A DNA stretch of 64,000 nt, taken from NCBI GenBank assembly GCA_022563255.1, contig JADFNS010000003.1, forward strand, positions 112,981 to 176,980, in the 5' to 3' direction. The stretch is from Pseudomonadota bacterium (GTDB lineage: Bacteria > Pseudomonadota > Gammaproteobacteria > Steroidobacterales > Woeseiaceae). Below the pieces are notes generated by a model that did not search any database, was not told where the DNA came from, and worked only from the letters and a program-made list of their open reading frames with translations. Positions 17,235 through 26,976 of this stretch are shown one piece after another. The position numbers were made by a program, and so were the translations under genes. Numbering within the stretch: position 1 is the stretch's first letter; every line of letters starts with the position of its first letter.

Positions 17235-18245
17235 ATGCCATCGACACCACAGTCGCAACAAATCATCGGCGAAGCGCCGGTGTTCCTGGAAATGCTGGAG
17301 CACGTCTCGCGCGCAGCCCCGCTGTCGAAGCCGGTCCTGGTCGTAGGAGAACGCGGCACCGGCAAGGAACTCATCGCCTCGCGCCTGCATTTTCTCTCTG
17401 ACCGCTGGGAACAGCCCGTGGTAAAGGTCAACTGTGCAGCACTGACGGAGTCCATCCTTGAATCGGAACTGTTCGGTCATGAGGCCGGGGCATTCACCGG
17501 CGCGATCAAGATGCATGCCGGACATTTTGAGCGAGCGGATTCCGGCACATTGATCCTCGACGAACTCGCAAACATCTCCCTGCGAGTACAGGAGAAAATA
17601 CTTCGGGCCATCGAATACGGAGAAATACAACGGGTAGGCGGCAGCGAAACACTGCGCGTGGACGTGCGCATCGTCGGTTCCACCAACGCGAATCTGCAAC
17701 GACTCGCCGCCGAAGGAAAATTCCGCATAGACTTGTTGGACCGACTCGCGTTTGACGTCATCACGGTGCCGCCGTTGCGGGACAGAGTTGAGGACATCAT
17801 GCTGTTGGCCAACGCATTTGCGATCAACATGGCAAGTGAACTCAAGTGGAGCTACTTCCCGGGCTTCAGCTCCCGCGCAACGTCTGCTCTGTTGCGAAAC
17901 AAATGGCCCGGCAATGTGCGCGAACTCAAGAACGCAGTTGAACGTTCGGTCTATCGATGGTCCGACCCGGCACAACCGATCACCAACCTCGCGCTGGATC
18001 CGTTCGATAGTCCATTCAGGATGGACGCTCCCGGAAAGCCCGCCGCTACATTGACTGCGAAGCGCCGCGCGCCGCTGCTGCCGGCGGATCTCAAACAACG
18101 TTTGATCGATACGGAGGTGGACTTGCTGGGCGCCGCGCTCGAAAGGTCACGCTTTAATCAGCGCATCGCCGCTGATCTGCTGGGACTGAGTTACCACCAG
18201 TTCCGGGGCAAGCTCCGAAAATTCGATATTCTCAACAAATCCTGA
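17235..18245 (+). CDS. pspF: sigma54-dependent activator of the psp operon
   Basis: A 336-residue bacterial enhancer-binding protein without a receiver domain, as in PspF. It has Walker A GERGTGKE (about residues 38-45), the GAFTGA loop that contacts sigma54, Walker B GTLILDEL, the sensor region STNANL, an R-finger region and a Fis-type helix-turn-helix at the C-terminus (NQRIAADLLGLSYHQFRGKL). It is divergent from pspA, whose product normally binds and restrains it. The first ATG giving a family-sized protein is 17235; the open frame upstream overlaps the pspA promoter and is not used. The ribosome site is weak, which fits low constant expression. Confidence 0.92.
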   Translation: MPSTPQSQQIIGEAPVFLEMLEHVSRAAPLSKPVLVVGERGTGKELIASRLHFLSDRWEQPVVKVNCAALTESILESELFGHEAGAFTGAIKMHAGHFERADSGTLILDELANISLRVQEKILRAIEYGEIQRVGGSETLRVDVRIVGSTNANLQRLAAEGKFRIDLLDRLAFDVITVPPLRDRVEDIMLLANAFAINMASELKWSYFPGFSSRATSALLRNKWPGNVRELKNAVERSVYRWSDPAQPITNLALDPFDSPFRMDAPGKPAATLTAKRRAPLLPADLKQRLIDTEVDLLGAALERSRFNQRIAADLLGLSYHQFRGKLRKFDILNKS

Positions 18246-18248
18246 GCC

Positions 18249-18270
18249 CGGTGGCGGTTAGCCGCCGCCG
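18249..18270. terminator. GC-rich hairpin between convergent pspF and ABC permease genes
   Basis: CGGTGGCGG, loop TTAG, CCGCCGCCG: a 9-bp stem with one G-T pair, beginning 3 bases after the pspF stop and ending 5 bases before the permease stop. It has no T-run, so if it terminates, it does so by a non-classical or Rho-assisted route. Confidence 0.4.
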
Positions 18271-18275
18271 CGCGA

Positions 18276-19196
18276 TCAGCTTTCGCCTCGATAACGGCGA
18301 ATGTAGATGGCCCCTGTGGTCAACAATCCGCAAACGACGACACCCGCCCACGTCGCCGGACTTAGCACGAACTGACCGACATCCAGGTACAGGAGAAGGC
18401 TAATAACTTCTTCGTTGACCTGCAGCTGGTAGCTCTTGTCGAAGATCGCATCCATATTGATGCCATGAAACAACGGCATTGAAGTGCCCCGTCCGAACAC
18501 AGCCGTCGCGAAAAATCTGGAATGCAGGAAAATGCCCTCCAGCAGAGGTATCAGTACCAGGGGCAAGAATGCCATAGGCAGCGGTGAACGCTTCGCAAAC
18601 GCTGAGACAAGCAGGAACCAGCCAATGAATGGTGACATCCAGATGGCGGTCGCCAGGACCACGATCAATACGGCCAGCCAGTTATCCAGCAGAGCCACCG
18701 AGCCCCAGATCAGCAGGAACGCGTCGCCGCCCTTAGCGGAGACCCAGATGCTGGTAACAATCAGGTTGACGATGTGGGTCGCAACGATTGTGATGACCGC
18801 CACGATGGGTATCACAACCACGGCCGTGATCAGCTTGGAGATGACGGTCTCCGCATCGGTGACCGGCAGCGAGCGCCAGAACAAAATGCTTTTGTCCTTG
18901 CGTTCGGCGTAAAGTGAATCGAGGCTATAAAAGACTGTCAGGATCGCCAGGGCAACCAGAAATAGCCAGGAGGTGCCGACAAAATGCCCAGTCAGCACGG
19001 CCGTCCTCCCGGAGTCACCGACTATATTGGTTGCGCCAAATATGGCCATATGCAACTCCTCAGCAAATCCTGAGGCAAATATCAGTGCCGCCAGCGATCC
19101 GAGGGTAACGATACTGGCGATGGCCAGCGGGGTTACGAAAATGGATCGGTGCTCCCATATCTCGCGCTTTATCAATGCCAACTGATGCCTGATCAT
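18276..19196 (-). CDS. ABC-2 type transporter permease subunit
   Basis: A 306-residue inner-membrane protein with about six hydrophobic helices (for example ASIVTLGSLAALIFASGF, FLVALAILTVFYSLDSL and VVVIPIVAVITIVATHIVNLI). A segment LDSLYAERKDKSILFWRSLPVTDAETV is typical of ABC-2 permeases fed by GntR-controlled ATPases. It is the last gene of a four-gene operon (small membrane protein, GntR regulator, ATPase, permease) and overlaps the ATPase gene by four bases. The exported substrate is unknown; similar operons respond to cell-envelope-active antibiotics. Confidence 0.85.
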   Translation of the reverse strand: MIRHQLALIKREIWEHRSIFVTPLAIASIVTLGSLAALIFASGFAEELHMAIFGATNIVGDSGRTAVLTGHFVGTSWLFLVALAILTVFYSLDSLYAERKDKSILFWRSLPVTDAETVISKLITAVVVIPIVAVITIVATHIVNLIVTSIWVSAKGGDAFLLIWGSVALLDNWLAVLIVVLATAIWMSPFIGWFLLVSAFAKRSPLPMAFLPLVLIPLLEGIFLHSRFFATAVFGRGTSMPLFHGINMDAIFDKSYQLQVNEEVISLLLYLDVGQFVLSPATWAGVVVCGLLTTGAIYIRRYRGES

Positions 19197-20050
19197 TTTC
19201 GCGCCCCCTTTATCTTGGCGACGAAAAGATCCGCTATTGCCGGCGTCCGCAACTCGCCGAACCCCTCCAGCCGATCGCGACTGACGCCCTCAAAGAGCAT
19301 GACCGACTCGCCGAACATCTCATTGTCGGCGATAGGACCCAACGCCCGCGCCTTGACGGCGTTCTCACCTGAAGTCAGTACCTCGACGTAGGTATCGGCT
19401 AGTAGGTCCATTGGAGAATCGAGAAGAATTCTACCCTCATCGATGAACATGACGTCTGTCAACAAGTACTCGACTTCTTCGACCTGATGAGTCGTAATGA
19501 TAATTGTTCGTTCATCGTCGAAATAATCGTTCAGGAGGTTCGCGTAGAACTCCTTGCGGAAAATAATATCCAGGCCAAGCGTCGGTTCATCAAGCACCAG
19601 CAATTTCGCGTCGATCGCCATGATGATCGACAGATGCAGCTGCGTGACCATGCCCTTGGACAGCTGTCTGACTTTCGCCGTGGACTGAATCTTCGTCGAT
19701 TGCAAATGGCCTTCTGCACGCTTGCGAGAAAAATTCGGATGAACAGCCTCGACGTAATCCAACAATTGCCAGACCTTCATCCAACGTGGCAGCACGGCGA
19801 CGTCGGCGATAAAACAGATATTCTGCATTAACTCCTTGCGCTGCCTGAACGGATCAAGACCCAGCACCGAGAGTTGGCCTTCGCAGTCGGTCAGGCCCAG
19901 CACCGCCTTGAGCAGAGTCGTTTTACCCGCCCCGTTTGGACCAATCACGCCCAAAATCTTGCCCTTCTCGATTTCAAAACTGACGTTATCGACAGCCCGC
20001 ACCGAACCGTAATTCTTGGACACTCCCTGAGCGCTGACCAGGCTAGTCAT
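19193..20050 (-). CDS. ABC transporter ATP-binding subunit
   Basis: A 285-residue ATPase with Walker A GPNGAGKTTLL, a signature region QLSKGMVTQL (LSKGM in place of LSGGQ, as in the YtrB-like group), Walker B KLLVLDEPTLGLD and the switch histidine TTHQVEE. It energises the permease encoded immediately downstream. It overlaps the GntR gene by 8 bases and the permease by 4, so translation is coupled. The C-terminal ~60 residues after the nucleotide-binding domain have no clear match. Confidence 0.9.
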   Translation of the reverse strand: MTSLVSAQGVSKNYGSVRAVDNVSFEIEKGKILGVIGPNGAGKTTLLKAVLGLTDCEGQLSVLGLDPFRQRKELMQNICFIADVAVLPRWMKVWQLLDYVEAVHPNFSRKRAEGHLQSTKIQSTAKVRQLSKGMVTQLHLSIIMAIDAKLLVLDEPTLGLDIIFRKEFYANLLNDYFDDERTIIITTHQVEEVEYLLTDVMFIDEGRILLDSPMDLLADTYVEVLTSGENAVKARALGPIADNEMFGESVMLFEGVSRDRLEGFGELRTPAIADLFVAKIKGARK

Positions 20051-20441
20051 TCTCCCCTCCAGAATCCTTGGATAAATTTACTTTTTTCGCAACTACGTCT
20101 TGCAGTAAATCCGAGACGATCAAGTCAAGTCGCTCGATCGTCGCGACAACCTTCGGCCACTGTTTCTCAAGAAACCGGCGACGCTCCGCTTTGAGAAGCG
20201 CTGCACGCGCTCCCTCAATAATGAACATCCCTCTGCCTCTTTTTTTCTCAACAAGTCCCTCGTCCACAAGTTCCTGATAGCCCTTGAGCACAGTCAACGG
20301 ATTGAGTCTGTACTCGGCCGCTACATTCCTGACCGACGGCAATGCGTCGCCCTCAACCAGCACGCGCTCCAGAATCATCGCAACTACCCGGTCTCGCAGC
20401 TGGCGATAAATTGGCTGATCTTCATTCCACTTCGGATCCAT
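20043..20441 (-). CDS. GntR-family regulator, YtrA subfamily
   Basis: A 132-residue repressor-like protein. Its winged helix (YRQLRDRVVAMILERVLVEGDALPSVRNVAAEYRLNPLTVLKGYQELVDEGLVEKKRGRGMFI, about residues 11-75) is followed only by a short dimerisation helix pair. That layout defines the YtrA subgroup, which controls ABC export operons. It lies second in the operon, 3 bases after the small membrane protein gene. A perfect 10-bp dyad overlapping the operon's promoter (20654-20677) is its probable operator, implying autorepression relieved by an unknown signal. Confidence 0.92.
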   Translation of the reverse strand: MDPKWNEDQPIYRQLRDRVVAMILERVLVEGDALPSVRNVAAEYRLNPLTVLKGYQELVDEGLVEKKRGRGMFIIEGARAALLKAERRRFLEKQWPKVVATIERLDLIVSDLLQDVVAKKVNLSKDSGGEND

Positions 20442-20444
20442 TGA

Positions 20445-20615
20445 TCAATGGTTCCTGGTTCGCTGCAGAATGTCCGCCGCATGGATATCGAACAGCAGCG
20501 CCCGTTCGGCCTCGTGCACCACGCTATCGACCTGCCCCGCTACCAGCGCCACGATCAGCAAAAACATGACTGCCAAACCGACGTAATCGCGGATTTGTAC
20601 GCTTATCTTGCACAT
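20445..20615 (-). CDS. 56-residue membrane protein heading the GntR/ABC operon
   Basis: A small gene with a convincing ribosome site (GGAAGA, 5 bases before ATG 20613-20615). The product starts MCKISVQIRDYVGLAVMFLLIVALVAG, giving a single membrane helix (about residues 12-27), followed by a polar tail QVDSVVHEAERALLFDIHAADILQRTRNH. It ends 3 bases before the GntR start. It lies directly behind the operator and promoter, so it is made under the same control as the transporter. No family is recognised; it may be an accessory subunit or a regulator of the ABC exporter. Confidence 0.65.
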   Translation of the reverse strand: MCKISVQIRDYVGLAVMFLLIVALVAGQVDSVVHEAERALLFDIHAADILQRTRNH

Positions 20616-20653
20616 TTCGATCTTCCGGGGCCGTCTCAGCCCTTCAGTGAGTT

Positions 20654-20677
20654 GGTGTTATAGTTGACTATAACACC
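20654..20677. promoter_or_regulatory. operator dyad of the GntR/ABC operon
   Basis: GGTGTTATAG – TTGA – CTATAACACC is a perfect inverted repeat with 10-base arms. It resembles YtrA-type GntR operators (AT-rich dyads ending GTGT/ACAC) and overlaps the likely -10 of the operon, about 40 bases upstream of the first start codon. Confidence 0.75.
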
Positions 20678-20694
20678 GAATACACGGATTGCAA
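20667..20694 (-). promoter_or_regulatory. sigma70-type promoter of the GntR/ABC operon
   Basis: On the minus strand, TTGCAA (20694-20689) and TATAGT (20672-20667) are 16 bases apart. The -10 falls inside the operator dyad, as expected for repression by steric block. Confidence 0.5.
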
Positions 20695-20770
20695 GCTTTT
20701 TCTCTGCCTTTGAATAACCCTCGAGTCGCCGCAATGACGTTTACAAGGCCATACGGAAAGAGGACTTCAC

Positions 20771-21409
20771 ATGGTTTCGAGCAGGGCTGGGATCGCGCAG
20801 CAAACCGTGGCGAAACCCGCCGTTCTTTGCAGGCATGCGGTGGTGGCCTATGCTCCGGGCATGAGCCACACTCCTGCAGACAGCGCGCTGATGCTCAGGT
20901 ACCAGGATGGCGATACGGCGGCGTTCGAGACACTGTACAGACGCCATAAGGACGCACTGTATCGCTACTTGTTCAGACTTTGTCGGCACAAAGACACGGC
21001 CGAGGATATCTTTCAGGACGTATGGAGCAAGATCATCAAAGCTCGCGCCAGTTATCGGCCAACGGCCAAGTTCACAACCTTTATGTATCGGGTCGCGCAT
21101 AACTGCTTCATAGATCATGTACGCCGCAACAAACGACATGCAAACAGCGCCGAATTGATACCGGAACATCATGTCGATCCGGGCGAACTGCCCGAGACCA
21201 GCGCCGAGCGCAGCCTCGCGAAAGAACGACTAGCCCTGGCGTTGCGAGATCTGCCAGAAGAACAGCGGGACGCGTTCTTGCTGTACGAAGAGGCCGGACT
21301 CAGTCTTGAGCAGATCGCATCCGTGACGGGAAGTAAGCGCGAGACGGCCAAGAGCAGGCTGCGTTATGCAGTCAGGAAACTTCGCGCAGCCATACAGGAA
21401 CCACGATGA
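20771..21409 (+). CDS. ECF-type sigma factor
   Basis: A sigma70-family RNA polymerase sigma factor of the extracytoplasmic type. Region 2 is visible as FETLYRRHKDALYRYLFRLCRHKDTAEDIFQDVWSKII with TTFMYRVAHNCFIDHVRRNKR. Region 4 is visible as ALRDLPEEQRDAFLLYEEAGLSLEQIASVTGSKRETAKSRLRYAVRKLR. ATG 20771 is preceded at ideal distance by AGAGGA, so it is used (212 residues); starts at GTG 20840 or ATG 20861 would give the more usual ~180 residues but have poor ribosome sites. Its stop overlaps the next gene by four bases (ATGA), the classic arrangement of an ECF sigma factor with its anti-sigma factor. Confidence 0.88.
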   Translation: MVSSRAGIAQQTVAKPAVLCRHAVVAYAPGMSHTPADSALMLRYQDGDTAAFETLYRRHKDALYRYLFRLCRHKDTAEDIFQDVWSKIIKARASYRPTAKFTTFMYRVAHNCFIDHVRRNKRHANSAELIPEHHVDPGELPETSAERSLAKERLALALRDLPEEQRDAFLLYEEAGLSLEQIASVTGSKRETAKSRLRYAVRKLRAAIQEPR

Positions 21410-21999
21410 ACGACGAGCGAGACAGCAAAGAGATCGACGAACTCGTGTCCGGGACGTATCACGAACTCGCCAGGGAAAGAACGCCCGAGCGGCTCAATCA
21501 GAAAATTCTGCGCATGGCGGCGGATGAGCGCAAGGGCGCGATCGGGCAGCAAGCATTGTTCGCACCGTGGATGAAACCCGTCGCGTGGGCGACAACGATC
21601 GGACTGTGTCTTGTTATCGTGCTGGAGATTAATCAGGTCGAAAAAAATACGCTGCCACCCGTAGTCGTGGACGACAGCGCGGACCGCTTGCTTGAGATGA
21701 CCAGACCGACGCCTGAGTCAGTACTCGAACGCGCCCTCGCGGGCAAGCCCGCCCGGGCGGCGCTGAAGCCTAAGCCCGCGGCGCCTTTGGCGAAGGACGA
21801 ATTTTCGCCGAGCCGAATAAAAGCTTTCGCGCAGACAACTGCAGAGAAAGAGTCCGGCGCGCCCGATGCGTGCGCCGCTACGCTGCACGCTACCAGGGAG
21901 AAATGGCTGAATTGTATCGACACCCTTCGCGAACGGGGATTCATGGATGAGGCCGATCGTGAATACGCGGCCTTTCTGCTCGAATACCCGGCCGAATAG
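21406..21999 (+). CDS. putative anti-sigma factor, single-pass membrane protein
   Basis: A 197-residue protein translationally coupled to the ECF sigma gene. It has a cytoplasmic N-terminal ~55 residues (EIDELVSGTYHELARERTPERLNQKILRMA), one membrane helix (about 58-74, VAWATTIGLCLVIVLEI) and a periplasmic part rich in Pro, Lys and Ala ending in a small helical domain with two cysteines (DACAATLHATREKWLNCID). That topology fits an anti-sigma factor, but there is no zinc-binding HxxxCxxC motif. The role is inferred from position and topology only. Confidence 0.6.
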   Translation: MNDERDSKEIDELVSGTYHELARERTPERLNQKILRMAADERKGAIGQQALFAPWMKPVAWATTIGLCLVIVLEINQVEKNTLPPVVVDDSADRLLEMTRPTPESVLERALAGKPARAALKPKPAAPLAKDEFSPSRIKAFAQTTAEKESGAPDACAATLHATREKWLNCIDTLRERGFMDEADREYAAFLLEYPAE

Positions 22000-22136
22000 C
22001 CGACTTCCGAGGCGCCTTGTGAGTTAACTCAAGTGCCTGCAGCGCCTACCGGTGCTAAAATCGCCGGCCCGACCTTATGATCACCCGGGCCGGATATTCC
22101 ATTTCTGTTGCGCGATTAACTGTTGGAAACAAATCG

Positions 22137-23114
<978 letters not shown>

Positions 23115-23161
23115 AATGGCTGCCATGAGACCTGAGCGCCAATTCTTGAGAGGTTTTTGAT

Positions 23162-25687
23162 TTGTCTGAACTGACTGTTGATTTATTTTGGCTCACGCTG
23201 TTTGTTGGCGGCGGACTATTCCTCGCCTACCGGCGCATCGATCTGCGTACTTCGACCATCGCGATGGGAATCGCTGTGGCCGCTTTTATCATTGTAGGTA
23301 AGGGCTCCTTCCTCTGGAGCCTTGTCCTGATCGCTATTTTCGGCCTGATGGTCGTACCAAACCTCATAGAATTTCGCCGCGAGAAAATCACCAAACCTCT
23401 GCTTGTGATCTATCGCTCGATGTTGCCCTCGATGTCGGACACAGAGCGCGAGGCGCTGGAAGCCGGCGACGTCGGGTGGGATGGCGAACTGTTTTCCGGC
23501 ATGCCGCAATGGAACCGCCTGATGTCCCGTCCGGCGCCAAAATTATCGGTGGAAGAGCAGACATTCCTCGACGGCCCGTGCGAAGAACTCTGCCTGATGC
23601 TCGATGACTGGGCGATCTGCCATGAATACGCAGACATGCCGAAAGAGGTCTGGGAATTTATCATCGAGAAGCGTTTCTTCGCGATGATCATTCCGAAGAA
23701 GTACGGTGGACTGGAATTTTCTGCGTACGCAAATATTGCAGTCATCTCAAAGCTCGCTGGCCGCAGTCCGACGGCATCATCGACGGTGGGTGTGCCCAAT
23801 TCACTGGGCCCGGCGGAGTTACTGCTGCAATACGGTACCGAGGAACAAAAACAGCACTACTTGCCACGGCTGGCCGCCGGTACCGAAATTCCGTGCTTTG
23901 CGTTGACATCACCGCAAGCTGGATCGGACGCAGCCGCGCTCATCGACAACGGCATTGTCTGCAAGGGTAAGTGGAAGGGTAAAACCATTGTCGGCATACG
24001 CCTGAACTGGAACAAACGCTACATTACGTTAGCACCAGTGGCGACCGTGCTCGGCCTTGCCTTCAAGCTGTACGATCCGGACCACCTGATGGGCGACAAA
24101 GACGAATACGGGATCACCGCCGCACTCATCCCCACTGATCTGCCGGGCGTGGAAGTTGGCCGGCGCCACTATCCGCTGACCATCGCGTTCCAGAACGGCC
24201 CGACATCCGGCAAAGACGTGTTCGTGCCTCTTGATTTCATCATTGGCGGACCTGCAATGGCTGGCAAGGGCTGGAAGATGCTGGTCGAACTGCTGGCAGT
24301 GGGTCGGGCTATTACCTTGCCGGCAATCGCATCTGGCGGAGGTCAGGCAGCGAGCTATGCAACCGGTGCCTACGCAATCATTCGCAAGCAATTCAACACC
24401 TCGATCGCGAACTTCGAGGGTGTTGGCGAAGCGTTGACGCGCATTGCCGGTCACACTTACATCATGAATGCGGCTGTCGCGGTTACGTCGGCTGCGATCG
24501 ATCAAGGCGAAAAACCGTCGGTTCCCTCGGCCATCCTCAAGTACCACTGCACAGAACTGGCCCGAAAAGTCGCAAATGACGCCATGGATATCCACGGTGG
24601 CAAAGGCGTCATGATGGGGCCGAAAAACTACCTCGGCCGTGGCTACATGGCAACTCCAATAGCGATTACTGTCGAGGGCGCCAACATTCTGACACGCAAT
24701 CTGATTATCTACGGTCAGGGCGCGATCCGTTGCCACCCTTTCGTATTACGGGAATTAAACGCCGCCGGCGATGCAGATCTCGATCGTGGCCTGATCGAAT
24801 TCGACGATGCGTTGTTTGGACATATCGGATACGCGATCAGTAATATGGCGCGCTCGTTCTTCCTCGCGCTAACGCATGCGAAGTTCTCCAGAGTGCCACT
24901 CAACACGCCGACACGTCGGTACTACCAGAACATCAACCGCTACAGTGCCGCGTTCTCACTTGCCTCCGATTTCGCAATGCTGACATTGGGCGGCTCTCTC
25001 AAGAAACGCGAGCTGTTATCCGCGCGTCTCGGCGACATCCTCAGTGCAATGTATCTCGCCTCCACGGTACTCAAACATTTTGAAGACCAGGGACGTCGGG
25101 CGACCGATCTGCCATTGGTCGAGTGGTCGGTTCGCACGTTGATGTATCAGGCGCAGGAAGCCCTGCACTCGTTCCTGCGCAACTTCCCGAATCGCTGGGT
25201 CGCGTTGTTGTTGCGCATATTAATATTCCCCCGCGGCCGTACTTATTCAGCACCTTCCGATGAACTCGGCAAAAAGGTTGTCGCGCTGATAACAACGCCG
25301 GGCGAATCGCGGGAGCGTCTGACCGAATTCGTTTATAAGACGCTGGAACCGAACAACCCGCTGGGCTTGTTGCAGGAAGCGCTGGAGCTTACGAAAGAAT
25401 ACGAACCTGTTGAGCGGCGCTTGCGGCAGGCACGTAAAGAAGGTTTATTGTCCTCTGACTACATCGGCGAACAAATCGAAGAGGCCGAGAAGGGCCAGGT
25501 TATCAGCAAGGCCGAAGCACGCAACATGCGTGCGTACCACGCAAAGGTTATGGCCCTGCTCGCCGTGGATGACTTCGCACCCGAAGAGTTGTCCCGGACG
25601 CCACCCGAAAAACCCGCAAAGAAAAAGCCGGTCGCAAAGACAAAGGCTCGCCGGAAAAAATCGGCAAAAAAGAAAAAAAGCCAGTAG
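23162..25687 (+). CDS. fadE: acyl-CoA dehydrogenase, FadE type
   Basis: An 841-residue flavoprotein of the FadE family (E. coli FadE 814), which catalyses the first, FAD-dependent step of fatty-acid beta-oxidation. There are two N-terminal membrane helices, then the acyl-CoA dehydrogenase domains: FAMIIPKKYGGLEFSAYANI, ALTSPQAGSDAAAL, DIHGGKGVMMGPKNYLGRGY and TVEGANILTRNLIIYGQGAIRCHP. The C-terminal ~25 residues are a Lys/Arg/Ala-rich tail (AKKKPVAKTKARRKKSAKKK) not usual in the family. The start is TTG 23162, with GAGAGG upstream; no ATG or GTG fits better. Confidence 0.93.
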   Translation: MSELTVDLFWLTLFVGGGLFLAYRRIDLRTSTIAMGIAVAAFIIVGKGSFLWSLVLIAIFGLMVVPNLIEFRREKITKPLLVIYRSMLPSMSDTEREALEAGDVGWDGELFSGMPQWNRLMSRPAPKLSVEEQTFLDGPCEELCLMLDDWAICHEYADMPKEVWEFIIEKRFFAMIIPKKYGGLEFSAYANIAVISKLAGRSPTASSTVGVPNSLGPAELLLQYGTEEQKQHYLPRLAAGTEIPCFALTSPQAGSDAAALIDNGIVCKGKWKGKTIVGIRLNWNKRYITLAPVATVLGLAFKLYDPDHLMGDKDEYGITAALIPTDLPGVEVGRRHYPLTIAFQNGPTSGKDVFVPLDFIIGGPAMAGKGWKMLVELLAVGRAITLPAIASGGGQAASYATGAYAIIRKQFNTSIANFEGVGEALTRIAGHTYIMNAAVAVTSAAIDQGEKPSVPSAILKYHCTELARKVANDAMDIHGGKGVMMGPKNYLGRGYMATPIAITVEGANILTRNLIIYGQGAIRCHPFVLRELNAAGDADLDRGLIEFDDALFGHIGYAISNMARSFFLALTHAKFSRVPLNTPTRRYYQNINRYSAAFSLASDFAMLTLGGSLKKRELLSARLGDILSAMYLASTVLKHFEDQGRRATDLPLVEWSVRTLMYQAQEALHSFLRNFPNRWVALLLRILIFPRGRTYSAPSDELGKKVVALITTPGESRERLTEFVYKTLEPNNPLGLLQEALELTKEYEPVERRLRQARKEGLLSSDYIGEQIEEAEKGQVISKAEARNMRAYHAKVMALLAVDDFAPEELSRTPPEKPAKKKPVAKTKARRKKSAKKKKSQ

Positions 25688-25713
25688 CCTGACAGGCGCC
25701 CGACGGAAGAAAA

Positions 25714-26955
25714 ATGACGAATCTCGGCGGCCCATTTTACGAAGCAATATTCATCATTGCAGATGAACGGCAGTCCGAACTCGACGACTGGCTCGCAGAA
25801 ACCAAACGGATTGCGTTGCAACAGGACGGCATCGTAGACGTTCACGTCATTCAATCGGACGCCGATGCAGAAGGGCGCGTTGTTCGCACTTGCCAATTTC
25901 GCGCTCGTGACGACAACGCACTCGACGAACTCCTTGACGGTTTTCTGGCGGGACTCGACGCAGATGCGGCGAAAACGTTCGGCGGCTCCGTGTTGTTTGA
26001 GAGCCATACGTTGCGGGCAGACGATGCACAGGAAATGGCGCCCGGCGAAAGCCAAAACTGTCTGAATTGTGGCACCCGACTAAGGGGTCAGTATTGTGGC
26101 AACTGCGGTCAACGTTCGCGCAGCCGGCTGATCAGTATCTGGATCTTGCTCCGTGAGGCATTCGGTGATTTGCTGGAGCTGGACTCCCGGTTGTGGCGTA
26201 CGCTGGTGCCTTTGTTGACGAAGCCCGGCCAGCTCACAATAGATTATTTACAGGGTAGGCGCGCCCGATACATGCCGCCGTTTCGGACCTATCTGGTACT
26301 CAGCATCGTCTTTTTTGTCGTCGCGTTTTTCGATCCGCGCGACAACCTGAGCTTATTGTACGAACCGGAGCCCAGTCGGACCGCCGAGGAAATCGCGGTA
26401 CTCGAAGATTCCGAAATTGAAAGTGATGGCGAAACAGACTGCATTATCGACGCCGACGACTGGCAGGATGTCCCCGAATGGGTAGCCAGGAGGGTTTCGC
26501 TCGAACGCGCGGAAAAGGTCTGCGAACGCATAAACTTCGACCAGGGAAAGAAACTTGCGGGCGTGTTCCTCGACAATATTCCGATCGCACTGATCGTGCT
26601 GCTGCCCCTGATGGCGCTGGTGCTAAAAATCCTCTACCCGCTGTCGCGCCGCTACTTTGTTGAACATCTGTTGTTCTTCGTACATTTTCATGCGTTTTTC
26701 TTTTTGATATTGACCCTGCAAATTCTGTTCATGAGGGTCATGGCACTACTGCCTGTGCCCGAGGCGATCCCGATTTTGGCCGTTGTTGCCGCGTCCTTTT
26801 ACGTTCCTGTCTACCTGTACATGGCAATGCGGCGTGTATACGGTCAGGGACACTTGTTCACCGGCGCAAAATACCTGGTGATGGTCACCGCCTACCTTAT
26901 CGGTACATCATTCACTCTGCTGGGCGCCGTGATGTTCGCCCTGCTCGCTGTCTAG
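25714..26955 (+). CDS. DUF4286-like domain fused to zinc-ribbon DUF3667 membrane domain
   Basis: A 413-residue protein of two unrelated parts. Residues 1-100 (YEAIFIIADERQSELDDWL... VRTCQFRARD) look like DUF4286, a ferredoxin-fold single-domain family normally encoded alone. From ~108 comes a zinc ribbon, CLNCGTRLRGQYCGNCGQ. It is followed by the DUF3667 signature DLLELDSRLWRTLVPLLTKPGQLTIDYLQGRRARYMPPFRTYLVLSIVFF and several membrane helices to the C-terminus. An acidic linker (EIAVLEDSEIESDGETD) breaks the membrane part. Both domains lack known functions. It lies 26 bases after fadE and 21 bases before the lipoprotein gene. Confidence 0.75.
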   Translation: MTNLGGPFYEAIFIIADERQSELDDWLAETKRIALQQDGIVDVHVIQSDADAEGRVVRTCQFRARDDNALDELLDGFLAGLDADAAKTFGGSVLFESHTLRADDAQEMAPGESQNCLNCGTRLRGQYCGNCGQRSRSRLISIWILLREAFGDLLELDSRLWRTLVPLLTKPGQLTIDYLQGRRARYMPPFRTYLVLSIVFFVVAFFDPRDNLSLLYEPEPSRTAEEIAVLEDSEIESDGETDCIIDADDWQDVPEWVARRVSLERAEKVCERINFDQGKKLAGVFLDNIPIALIVLLPLMALVLKILYPLSRRYFVEHLLFFVHFHAFFFLILTLQILFMRVMALLPVPEAIPILAVVAASFYVPVYLYMAMRRVYGQGHLFTGAKYLVMVTAYLIGTSFTLLGAVMFALLAV

Positions 26956-26976
26956 AAATCATTGAGGAGATCCAAT

